A stretch of DNA of 46,227 nt from the NCBI RefSeq assembly GCF_002252675.1, contig NZ_NQKY01000008.1, forward strand, positions 1 through 46,227, given 5' to 3'. The DNA is from Synechococcus sp. BO 8801 (lineage in GTDB: Bacteria; Cyanobacteriota; Cyanobacteriia; PCC-6307; Cyanobiaceae). The notes under the pieces are model-generated. The model had not been told where the DNA came from. It worked only from the letters and a program-made list of their open reading frames with translations, and searched no databases. The first letter of the stretch is position 1; each line of letters opens with the position of its first letter. Below are positions 8,375 through 15,967 of this stretch, piece by piece. A program made the translations under genes and the position numbers.

Positions 8375-9739
8375 ATGCCCGCCTCCCTGGTCAGTTATTC
8401 GAAGATTCTGGAGATCGTCGGCGATATTCTCCGGGTCGAGGTGCCGGCCGACGCCACCCACCGCGAAGGGGCGCCCCGGTTCAACGATCTGGCCGTGGTG
8501 CAGAACCGCAATGGCACTTCCTCCCTGGCCCAGGTGATCGCCCTGAAGCAGGATTCCGTGTCGCTGCAGGTGTTCCGCGGCACCAAGGGGGTGGCCACCG
8601 ACTCGGCGGTGCATTTCCTCGGCCATCCGATGCAGGCCACCTACTCCGGCAACATCCTCGGGCGGGTGTTTCGGGGCACCGGTGAGCCGATCGATGGGGG
8701 GCCTGGCCTTGAGGAGGATCCCAAGGTCCCGATCGGAGGTCCATCCGTCAACCCGATGTGCCGGATTCTGGCCTCCAAGATGATCCGCACCAACGTGCCG
8801 ATGATCGACGTATTCAACTGTCTGGTGGAGAGCCAGAAGATTCCGATCTTTTCGGTGTCGGGGGAGCCTTTCAACGCCTTTCTGGCCCGCATCGGGATCC
8901 AGGCCGACGCCGATGTGGTCGTGTTCGGCGGCCTGGGGCTGATCTTCGACGATTACTACGCCTTCCGGAAAACCTTCGAGGATGCCGGCGTCTTCGCCCG
9001 TACGGTGATGTTCGTCAACCTGGCCTCCGATCCGATCGTTGAGCGTCTGCTGATTCCGGACATGGCCCTGGCGGTGGCCGAACGGTTCGCCGTGGAAGAG
9101 GGCAAGCGGGTCCTGGTGCTGCTCACCGACATGACCTCCTTCGCCGATGCCCTCAAGGAGATCAGCATCGCCATGGATCAGGTCCCGGCCAACCGGGGCT
9201 ATCCGGGTGATCTCTATTCCCAACTGGCCCGCCGTTACGAGAAAGCGGCCGACTATGCCAAGGGCGGATCGGTGACCCTGCTCACGGTCACCACCATGCC
9301 CGGGGATGACATCACCCACCCCGTGCCCGACAACACGGGTTACATCACCGAAGGGCAGTTCTATCTGCATGACGGCGTCCTCGATCCTTTCGGCTCCCTG
9401 TCCCGGCTCAAGCAGAACGTGATCGGCAAGGTCACCCGCGAGGACCACAACCAGATCATGAACACCTGCATCCGCCTCTACTCGGGGGCACGGGATGCGG
9501 AGCAGAAGCAGGCCATGGCGTTCGAGCTGTCCGAGTACGACCAGCGGCTGATCCGATTCGGAGGGCTGTTCAAGGCCAGGTTCATGGACATCAACGTGGA
9601 TATCCCCCTGGAGGAGGCCCTGGACCTGGCCTGGACCACCCTGGCCGAGTGCTTCCAGGCCAGTGAACTTTTGATGAAGCAGGACCTGCTGGACAAGTAC
9701 TTCCCAGGCAACAGGCCGACGCCCCCTCCCACCGCGTAA
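8375..9739 (+). CDS. ntpB: V/A-type ATPase subunit B (non-catalytic)
   Basis: Subunit B alternates with A in the A3B3 head of V/A-type rotary ATPases. The 454-residue product is typical in length and sequence: RVFRGTGEPIDGGP, the degenerate P-loop region VSGEPFNAFLARIG without a GKT motif (so non-catalytic), VLLTDMTSFADALKEIS and MPGDDITHPVPDNTGYITEGQ. ATG 8375 is the natural N-terminus (MPASLVSYSKI) although no Shine-Dalgarno sequence is visible. It is the first gene of a seven-gene operon; ntpD starts five bases after its stop. In the related operons I know, B follows A; here A is at the far end. F-type beta is excluded because there is no catalytic P-loop and the B-subunit motifs match. 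Confidence 0.96.
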   Translation: MPASLVSYSKILEIVGDILRVEVPADATHREGAPRFNDLAVVQNRNGTSSLAQVIALKQDSVSLQVFRGTKGVATDSAVHFLGHPMQATYSGNILGRVFRGTGEPIDGGPGLEEDPKVPIGGPSVNPMCRILASKMIRTNVPMIDVFNCLVESQKIPIFSVSGEPFNAFLARIGIQADADVVVFGGLGLIFDDYYAFRKTFEDAGVFARTVMFVNLASDPIVERLLIPDMALAVAERFAVEEGKRVLVLLTDMTSFADALKEISIAMDQVPANRGYPGDLYSQLARRYEKAADYAKGGSVTLLTVTTMPGDDITHPVPDNTGYITEGQFYLHDGVLDPFGSLSRLKQNVIGKVTREDHNQIMNTCIRLYSGARDAEQKQAMAFELSEYDQRLIRFGGLFKARFMDINVDIPLEEALDLAWTTLAECFQASELLMKQDLLDKYFPGNRPTPPPTA

Positions 9740-9744
9740 GTCCC

Positions 9745-10347
9745 ATGGCCAGGCTCTCGCTCACCAAGGCTTCGCTGACCAAGGAGAAGTCCCTGCTGCG
9801 GACCTTTCAGGACGTCCTGCCGTCCCTGGACATGAAGCGCCGCCAGATCGGCGCGGAACGGGAGAAGGCCCGCCGCCTGCTGGCCGAGGCCCTGGCGAAG
9901 GCGGCGGCGCTCGAGCCGGACGTGGCAGCCCGGCTGCCGATGGTCGCCAACACGGCGATCGATCTCTCCAATCTGGTGACCATCGCCGCGCTGGAGATCG
10001 GCGAAGAGAACCTGATGGGTACCCGGCTGCCGGTCCTCCAGAGCCTTTCGTTCAAGGTCAGCCCCTATGGCCTGCTCACCAAGCCGTTCTGGGTCGACGC
10101 GCTGGTGGTTGTTCTCCAGCAGGCCATGGAGCAGACGATTCGCATCCAGGTGGCCCATCGCCGCGTCGAACGTCTTGAGCGGGCCGAGCGGATCGTGACA
10201 CAGCGCTATAACTTGTTTGACAAGGTGCTGATTCCAAGGGCCAAAAAGACGATTCGCAACATCTCAATTTATCTGGCGGATGCGGAACGGGCGGGTGTGG
10301 TCAATTCCAAGATTGCCAAACGCAAGAAGGAGCGCCAGACACCATGA
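9745..10347 (+). CDS. ntpD: V/A-type ATPase subunit D (central stalk)
   Basis: Subunit D is the coiled-coil rotor shaft that turns inside the A3B3 head. The 200-residue product begins with the typical LSLTKASLTKEKSLLRTFQDVLPSLDMKR-like helix, continues as long amphipathic helices, and ends with the second helix RVERLERAERIVTQRYNLFDKVLIP and ISIYLADAERAGVVNSKIAKRKKE, which is diagnostic of D. It follows ntpB by five bases and overlaps ntpI by four (ATGA), indicating coupled translation. Local composition is less GC-rich than the housekeeping genes: bases 10201-10260 contain 28 G or C of 60. That may indicate an acquired origin, though one short stretch does not prove it. Confidence 0.94.
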   Translation: MARLSLTKASLTKEKSLLRTFQDVLPSLDMKRRQIGAEREKARRLLAEALAKAAALEPDVAARLPMVANTAIDLSNLVTIAALEIGEENLMGTRLPVLQSLSFKVSPYGLLTKPFWVDALVVVLQQAMEQTIRIQVAHRRVERLERAERIVTQRYNLFDKVLIPRAKKTIRNISIYLADAERAGVVNSKIAKRKKERQTP

Positions 10348-12152
10348 CGATCGTTGCCCTGGCCAAGGTTTCTGTCTTCGGTCTTGCGGCCCAGAAGCAG
10401 GTGGTGCTGGAAGGATTGCAGGCCCTTGGATGTCTGCATCTGATTGATCTGGGACCAACGGCGGCCCCGGCTGATTTCACCTCGTCCCAACCGGCCGTTG
10501 AGGCCCGCGAAGCCCTGCGCTACCTGATGGATGTGCGCCAGCGCCGCTACCCGTTGAAGGTGGATTCCACGTTCCGGCTCGATGCCGTGGTGGCGAAGGC
10601 ACTGGAGAACCGCTCCCGCAAGCGGGCTGCCGAGGACAGAATTCTTGTCCTGCGCCACCATCTCGCCGAACTGGCCCCGTGGGGGAACTTCCGGCTGCCC
10701 GAACTGGCGGACCTCGGCGGCCAGCGGCTGTGGTTCTATCGGGTCCCCCATGGCAAGCTCGCGGCCTTCCAGCAGGCGCTCGATGGGCTGGCACTGCCGT
10801 GGCAGCGGGTCCACGCCAGCCCCCGGCACGGTTATGTCGTGCTCATCGCCGAACAGGAGCCCGACCAGAACCTCCTGCCGGTGAGGCGGGCCCATGTGGG
10901 TTCCGAGTCTCCCGAGGCGTTGAGGGCCGAACTGGACCAGGCCCATGTCGCTCTCGATGACATTGAAGCGGAGCATGTGGCCCTCAGCCGCTGGATCTTC
11001 CTGCTCTCCAGGCACCTGGTCCGGGCCGATGAACAGGTGGCCCTGGGTCAGGCCGGCCAGAAGACCGCTGATCTGGGCCATGTCTTTCAGGTGCAGGGCT
11101 GGATACCGCGCCAGGACCTTCCCCGGCTCACCTGCTTCGCCGAGGGGATGGGGCTGGCCACCTGGGCGGAAAGTCCGACCTCAGACGACTCCCCTCCCAC
11201 CTTGATGACGAATCCGGATGTGCTGGCGGGCGGCGAAGATCTCGTCACGTTCTACGAAACACCGGGGTATCGCGACTGGGATCCGTCGGTGGTGGTGTTC
11301 TTCTCCTTCGCCATCTTCTTCGCCATGATTCTGGCGGATGCGGGCTATGCCCTGGTGCTGGGTGTGCTGCTTGCCGTTTTCTGGAAAGGCATGGGGTCCA
11401 GGCCATCCTCGCGTCGCTTCCGTGTCCTGGCGGCGGTCGGGCTGCTGTTCTCGTTGCTCTACGGAATGCTGGCCGGGAGTTATTTCGGAGCGGCTCCCCC
11501 GCCCGACTCTCTTCTGGCCCACCTCCATGTGCTGAACCTGGACGACTTCGACACGATGATGAAGGTCTCGCTCGTGGTGGGCGCTTTGCATCTGATCCTG
11601 GCCAATGGAATCGTGGCGGTCCGTGGTGGTTCCATCGCTGAGCGGGCCAAGCCCATCGGCTGGATCGCGATCATTCTTGCGGGCCTCAGTCTCTACCTGG
11701 GGGCGGGCACGCCTGTGGGCCGGGATCTGGGCCTGGGCCTCGGCAGCGGCGGGCTGCTCACCATTCTGTTGCTGAGCAGCGAGCGGCCCCTGGATTCCTT
11801 CGGTTCTGTGCTGCTGCGATTGTTTGATGGGCTGTCCTCACTGGCGGAACTCTCCAAACTTTTCGGCGACGTGATGAGTTACCTGCGGTTGTTTGCCCTA
11901 GGCTTGGCCAGTGCCTCTCTGGCCCTGACGTTCAATCAGCTGGCGGCTGAAGTTTATCGCTCTGATGTGCCCCTTGGGGTCGTCATTGCGCTGCTGATCC
12001 TGCTTCTGGGTCATGGCATCAATCTGTTGCTTGCCATCATCAGCGGCTTCGTCCACGGTCTGCGGCTCAACTTCATCGAGTTCTTCAACTGGAGCCTTGA
12101 CGAGGAAGGCTACCCCTTCGCACCCTTCAGTAAAAAGGAGACGGCCTTATGA
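10344..12152 (+). CDS. ntpI: V/A-type ATPase subunit I (a-subunit, ion half-channels)
   Basis: Subunit I anchors the stator and provides the two ion half-channels beside the K ring. The 602-residue protein has a soluble N-terminal half (about residues 1-305) and a C-terminal half with about seven or eight membrane helices starting near FFSFAIFFAMILADAGYAL. The conserved channel arginine is visible in SYLRLFALGLASA (Arg515), and the closing HGLRLNFIEFFNW matches the end of the family. It overlaps ntpD and ntpK by four bases each. At about 600 residues it is close to the chlamydia/Bacteroidetes-type I subunits and shorter than eukaryotic a subunits. ATP hydrolysis-driven pumping is likelier than synthesis in a phototroph that also has F-type synthase (inference). 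Confidence 0.95.
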   Translation: MTIVALAKVSVFGLAAQKQVVLEGLQALGCLHLIDLGPTAAPADFTSSQPAVEAREALRYLMDVRQRRYPLKVDSTFRLDAVVAKALENRSRKRAAEDRILVLRHHLAELAPWGNFRLPELADLGGQRLWFYRVPHGKLAAFQQALDGLALPWQRVHASPRHGYVVLIAEQEPDQNLLPVRRAHVGSESPEALRAELDQAHVALDDIEAEHVALSRWIFLLSRHLVRADEQVALGQAGQKTADLGHVFQVQGWIPRQDLPRLTCFAEGMGLATWAESPTSDDSPPTLMTNPDVLAGGEDLVTFYETPGYRDWDPSVVVFFSFAIFFAMILADAGYALVLGVLLAVFWKGMGSRPSSRRFRVLAAVGLLFSLLYGMLAGSYFGAAPPPDSLLAHLHVLNLDDFDTMMKVSLVVGALHLILANGIVAVRGGSIAERAKPIGWIAIILAGLSLYLGAGTPVGRDLGLGLGSGGLLTILLLSSERPLDSFGSVLLRLFDGLSSLAELSKLFGDVMSYLRLFALGLASASLALTFNQLAAEVYRSDVPLGVVIALLILLLGHGINLLLAIISGFVHGLRLNFIEFFNWSLDEEGYPFAPFSKKETAL

Positions 12153-12601
12153 ACAACGACACATCCATTCTGGTCCTTGGCTGGATCGGTATCTATGCGC
12201 CGGTTGCGTTGGCGGCGATCGGTGCCTCCATCGGTTGCACCACGGCAGGGCAGGCGGCGATCGGCGCCATGATGGAGGTCAGCAGCGGCTACGGACGTTT
12301 CGTCGGTCTGTCGGCGCTGCCTTCATCGATGTCGATCTACGGCATCGTCGTGATGTTCATCCTCAACCGACCGGTGACTCCGGCCAATTCCGGTGGCCTT
12401 TTCGGCATCGGCCTGCTGTCGGGTCTGGCGTTCCTGATGGCGGCGATCTACCAGGGACTGTGCTGCGCTTCCGCCATTTCCGGGTCCAAGGCCAAGCCCG
12501 AGATCTTCGGCCTGTCCCTGGCGCCGGCCGCCATCGTGGAGGGCTTCGCCGTCTTTGCCTTCGTCTTCGCCCTGGTGGCGGCCGGGGGCATTCCCAAATA
12601 G
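12149..12601 (+). CDS. ntpK: V/A-type ATPase subunit K (membrane rotor ring, proteolipid)
   Basis: K subunits form the rotating ring that carries the transported ion. The 150-residue protein has four membrane helices, i.e. two fused hairpins. Only the second hairpin keeps the essential carboxylate: Glu131 in AAIVEGFAVFAFVF. The first hairpin has LPSSMSIYG at 57-65, where the sodium-type Enterococcus NtpK has LPGTQGLYG. Of the known NtpK sodium ligands, Glu139 and Gln110 correspond here to Glu131 and Gln102 (YQG), Thr64 to Ser60, and Gln65 to Met61. Loss of that Gln ligand makes proton transport plausible, but the ion is not settled by sequence. It overlaps ntpI by four bases (ATGA); a 99-base gap follows. 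Confidence 0.95.
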   Translation: MNNDTSILVLGWIGIYAPVALAAIGASIGCTTAGQAAIGAMMEVSSGYGRFVGLSALPSSMSIYGIVVMFILNRPVTPANSGGLFGIGLLSGLAFLMAAIYQGLCCASAISGSKAKPEIFGLSLAPAAIVEGFAVFAFVFALVAAGGIPK

Positions 12602-12700
12602 GGCCTCTGCGGCGCCTCTCTGGCGCTGGCGCCTGGGTTCCTTTCCTTTCTCCGCTCTCCTTTCCCTTCTCCGTTCTTCCTCCCCAGCCGGGCAGTTCCC
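12602..12700 (+). other. Intra-operon gap with GC hairpin and polypyrimidine tract
   Basis: This is the only real gap within the ATPase operon. A GGCGCC at 12611-12616 can pair with GGCGCC at 12628-12633, leaving an 11-base loop. It is followed at 12638-12685 by 48 bases of nearly pure C/T with only two G and no A. No Shine-Dalgarno sequence precedes the ntpE ATG at 12701. The stretch could attenuate transcription, separate two processed messages (B-D-I-K and E-DUF2764-A), or mark the join left when the operon was rearranged. No coding potential is seen. Confidence 0.55.
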
Positions 12701-13402
12701 ATGGCCAACCCGAAGAAGCTCCGGCATGACACGCCCCTGGCGGTGGCCTCCGGCGTGGAAGACCTGATCACGCGCCTGCGGGACCAGGGCGTCGAGCAGG
12801 GCCGCACGGAGGCCGACGCCCTGTTGAAGGAGGCCCAGGCCAAGGCCGCAGCCCTGCTGGCCCAGGCGGAGGAGCAGGCCCGGCAGATCGTCGATCGGGC
12901 CAGGACCGAGGCCGCCTCCCTCCAGACCGCGGGGCAGCAGGCCCTGGAACTGGCTTTCCGCGACGCCAACCTGGCCCTCAAGGCCCAGCTCAGTGACCGC
13001 TTCACCGGTGAGGTGCGCCAGCTCGTCGGGGAGGAGCAGGAGAAGCAGGAGATCCTGGAGCGGATGATCCTGGAGATCGTCGGCACGCTCCGCCCGGAAG
13101 CCGACCAATCCCAGCAGGTGGAGGTGCTGCTGCCTCGGCGGATCGCCGGCCTGGCCGAACTCAGCCAGCATCCCGAGGAGCTGGAGCAGGGCATCCTCAG
13201 CCGCTTCGTGCGCCTCACCGCCCGGGGCCTGCTGCGGGAGGGGGTCAGCTTCGGCGTTTCGAAGGGCCCCCAGGCCGGACTGAAGCTGAAGCTGGTCGAC
13301 CGGGATGTGGTGCTGGATCTGACCGATGCGGCGATCGCCCAGACCCTGCTGGCCCACCTGCAGCCCCGGTTCCGGGCCCTGCTGGAGGGGGTGGTGAAGT
13401 GA
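12701..13402 (+). CDS. ntpE: V/A-type ATPase subunit E (peripheral stalk)
   Basis: Subunit E is the peripheral stalk helix that ties the A3B3 head to subunit I. The 233-residue product has an Ala/Glu/Gln-rich N-terminal coiled coil of about 80 residues (GRTEADALLKEAQAKAAALL onward) and a globular C-terminal domain ending LAHLQPRFRALLEGVVK, as in E subunits. In this ATPase type no separate G subunit gene is known to be needed. ATG 12701 begins MANPKKLRHD; there is no visible ribosome binding site, only a pyrimidine-rich leader. The next gene starts seven bases after the stop. The identification rests on domain pattern and operon context rather than on strong motifs. Confidence 0.88.
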   Translation: MANPKKLRHDTPLAVASGVEDLITRLRDQGVEQGRTEADALLKEAQAKAAALLAQAEEQARQIVDRARTEAASLQTAGQQALELAFRDANLALKAQLSDRFTGEVRQLVGEEQEKQEILERMILEIVGTLRPEADQSQQVEVLLPRRIAGLAELSQHPEELEQGILSRFVRLTARGLLREGVSFGVSKGPQAGLKLKLVDRDVVLDLTDAAIAQTLLAHLQPRFRALLEGVVK

Positions 13403-13409
13403 GCGCCCG

Positions 13410-14093
13410 ATGAAGTACGTCGTCCTGATGGCCAGCCTGCCGCCCCTGGGGTCGCTGTTTGAAGCCGCGACGCCACCGATTTCCAGGCTCAAGCTGGAAC
13501 ACCGCCTGGGACTGCTGGAGTCCCCTGATCGCCACACCCTCGAGCAGATCGCCAATCTGATCGCCTGGTCGTCCCAGCCCCTGGAGCGCAGTGATGCGGC
13601 GTTCATCCAGGAGGCCCATGGCTTCCTGACCTCCAACCGCAACCCCACCCTGCGGAGCCTGGTGACGCAGCGCCTGGACATGCGCACGATCGTGGCGGCC
13701 CTGCGCCGCCGTCGCCACGGCGAAGCCCAGCCGCCCAGCGGTGAGATCTGGGGGTTCGGTGAATGGGTGGGAATGATCGAGCGCAACTGGAGTGCCCCGG
13801 CATTCCAAATGGAGGCGATCTTTCCCTGGCTCAGGCAGGCTCACGACCTGTTGGAGAAGGACGACCTGATCGGCTTTGAGAAGTTGCAGTTCTCCGTCGT
13901 CTGGGCGATGTTGAATCGCCTTGCCGCGGGCCATGAGTTTGATTTTGAAGCCTTGATCATCTATCTGGCGCGCTGGAGTCTGGTCAGCCGTTGGTCATGC
14001 TACAAAGGAGAAGCGGCCGTCGCCCGTTTTCGTGAGCTGGTGGATGCGGGGCTCGGAAATCACAAAGAACTCTTTTCAGGTGCATCTCAATGA
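13410..14093 (+). CDS. DUF2764 protein, presumed C-like subunit of the V/A-type ATPase
   Basis: In chlamydial, spirochaetal and Bacteroidetes V/A-ATPase operons a DUF2764 protein sits between E and A and is thought to stand in for subunit C, the coupling between rotor shaft and K ring. This 227-residue product occupies exactly that position and starts with MKYVVLMASLPPLG, close to the family's usual start; it is predicted helical, with a Trp-rich middle (GEIWGFGEWVGMIERNW). No membrane segment or nucleotide motif is seen. It lies seven bases after ntpE and overlaps ntpA by four bases (ATGA). The family call is from memory and context; a profile search would settle it. Confidence 0.78.
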   Translation: MKYVVLMASLPPLGSLFEAATPPISRLKLEHRLGLLESPDRHTLEQIANLIAWSSQPLERSDAAFIQEAHGFLTSNRNPTLRSLVTQRLDMRTIVAALRRRRHGEAQPPSGEIWGFGEWVGMIERNWSAPAFQMEAIFPWLRQAHDLLEKDDLIGFEKLQFSVVWAMLNRLAAGHEFDFEALIIYLARWSLVSRWSCYKGEAAVARFRELVDAGLGNHKELFSGASQ

Positions 14094-15967
14094 ACAGCAG
14101 CATTGAGTCTCTCCCTGACTACAACCCTGCCAGCGTTGTGGCCGTTCAGGATGATCTCGTCACGATCCAGATGGCCGAGGCCAAGCCACGGCCCCTGCTC
14201 AAGAATGAGGTGATCTATATCTGCCTGCAGAACCGTGGTGGCGAACGCCAGGAAAAGCTGAAGGCTGAGGTGCTGCGGGTGCGGGGCCGCCTGGCCGATG
14301 CCCAGGTGTTCGAGAGCACCAAGGGGGTCGGCATCGGCGATCCGGTCGAGCAGACGGGCGAGCAGCTCTCCGTCACCCTTGGCCCCGGTCTGCTGGGCCA
14401 AGTCTATGACGGGCTGCAGAATCCGCTGGCCCAGCTCGCCGCCGGCTACGGCACGTTTCTGCCCCGGGGGGCTGAAGTCTCGCCGCTGGACACCGAGAGG
14501 AAGTGGTCGTTCCAGCCGGCGGCCCGGATCGGGGACACCCTCCATGCCGGGGATGGGATCGGCACCGTCCAGGAAGGCCGGTTCACCCACAAGATCATGG
14601 TTCCCTTCGACCAGCAGGGGACCGTCACCCTGGACTGGATCCAACAGGGAAGTTTCACGATCGACACCGCCGTGGCCCGGATCACCGAGGCCTCCGGGGC
14701 GACGCGGTCGCTGACGCTGACGCAGCCGTGGCCGGTGCGCCGCCCCCTGCCCCAGGCGCTGCTGGAGGCCCACCGCTGCGAGCGGCTCTACCCCCAGGAG
14801 CCGATGATCACCACCCAGCGGATCATCGACACGTTTCTGCCCATCGCCCGGGGCGGCACCGGCTGCATTCCGGGGCCCTTCGGCGCCGGCAAGACCGTGC
14901 TCCAGAACCTGATTTCGCGCCACTCCGATGTGGACATCGTGCTGGTGGTGGCCTGCGGGGAGCGTGCTGGAGAAGTGGTGGAAACGATCACCGAATTCCC
15001 CAAACTTTCCGATCCAAAAACCGGCGGTTCGCTGATGGACCGCACCATCATCATCTGCAACACCTCCTCGATGCCGGTGGCGGCCAGGGAGGCCTCCATC
15101 TACACCGGACTCACCCTGGGTGAGTACTACCGCCAGATGGGCTACAACGTGCTGCTGATCGCCGATTCCACCTCCCGCTGGGCCCAGGCGATGCGGGAAA
15201 CCTCCGGACGTCTGGAGGAGATTCCTGGTGAGGAGGCGTTTCCCGCCTATCTCGATTCCTCGATCAAGAGTGTCTACGAGCGGGCCGGCATCATCCGCAC
15301 CAACGACGGCTCCGTCGGCAGCCTCACCATGATCGGAACGGTGTCGCCGGCGGGGGGCAACTTCGAGGAGCCGGTCACCCAGTGCACCCTGGGAACGGTG
15401 AAGGCCTTCCTGGGGCTGAGTGCGGAGCGGGCCTACAAGCGTTTCTATCCGGCCGTCGACATCCTGCTCTCCTGGTCGCGCTATTTCCAGCAGCTCGAGG
15501 GCTGGTTCTCCCAGCATCTCTCCCCGGACTGGGTGGGGCGCGTCGCCGCGATGAACGCCCTGCTCAAGGAGGGCGACCGGGTCAGCCAGATGATCCAGGT
15601 GACGGGGGAAGAGGGGGTGAGTCTGGAGGATTTCGTCGTCTTCCAGAAGGCCCAGTTCCTCGACATGGTGTACCTCCAGCAGGATGCCTTCGATGCCGTC
15701 GACTCCACCACGCCCCTGGAGCGCCAGAAGACCTCCTTCGACCTGGTCTTCGACCTGCTGCACCGTGACCGCGCCTTCCCCGACAAGACAGCCGCCCGGG
15801 ACCACTACACCCGGCTCACGGGTCTGTACCGCAACCTGAACTACGCCGCCACCGGCTCCCCCACCTACGCCGGCTATCTGCAGCAGATCCAGGCCCTCGC
15901 CGCTCTGCCCGCAGTGGCGGCCGCTCAGCCCGGGGAGGCTGCCGTCCCGGCTGGTCCATCAGCCTGA
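14090..15967 (+). CDS. ntpA: V/A-type ATPase subunit A (catalytic)
   Basis: Subunit A holds the catalytic sites of the A3B3 head. The 625-residue product carries the Walker A GPFGAGKT at residues 262-269, the A-specific non-homologous insertion before it (about 115-215), CGERAGEVVE, and the LLIADSTSRWAQAMRE and GRLEEIPGEEAFPAYL motifs characteristic of A subunits. It is somewhat longer than the usual 580-600 residues because of an Ala/Pro-rich tail (after about residue 605) that overlaps the convergent methyltransferase gene by 43 bases. It is the last gene of the operon, coupled by ATGA to the DUF2764 gene. A complete, intact catalytic site argues that the enzyme is functional. Confidence 0.97.
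   Translation: MNSSIESLPDYNPASVVAVQDDLVTIQMAEAKPRPLLKNEVIYICLQNRGGERQEKLKAEVLRVRGRLADAQVFESTKGVGIGDPVEQTGEQLSVTLGPGLLGQVYDGLQNPLAQLAAGYGTFLPRGAEVSPLDTERKWSFQPAARIGDTLHAGDGIGTVQEGRFTHKIMVPFDQQGTVTLDWIQQGSFTIDTAVARITEASGATRSLTLTQPWPVRRPLPQALLEAHRCERLYPQEPMITTQRIIDTFLPIARGGTGCIPGPFGAGKTVLQNLISRHSDVDIVLVVACGERAGEVVETITEFPKLSDPKTGGSLMDRTIIICNTSSMPVAAREASIYTGLTLGEYYRQMGYNVLLIADSTSRWAQAMRETSGRLEEIPGEEAFPAYLDSSIKSVYERAGIIRTNDGSVGSLTMIGTVSPAGGNFEEPVTQCTLGTVKAFLGLSAERAYKRFYPAVDILLSWSRYFQQLEGWFSQHLSPDWVGRVAAMNALLKEGDRVSQMIQVTGEEGVSLEDFVVFQKAQFLDMVYLQQDAFDAVDSTTPLERQKTSFDLVFDLLHRDRAFPDKTAARDHYTRLTGLYRNLNYAATGSPTYAGYLQQIQALAALPAVAAAQPGEAAVPAGPSA

Noticed and set aside
12638-12685. Rho utilisation site
   Set aside because: The C-rich, G-poor tract fits the pattern, but cyanobacteria generally lack Rho, so the label would be unsafe.
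8375-15967. N-ATPase (sodium F-type) operon, the known second ATPase of some cyanobacteria
   Set aside because: Subunits are of V/A type: long A with non-homologous insertion, non-catalytic B, two-domain I, four-helix K, and D/E stalk proteins.
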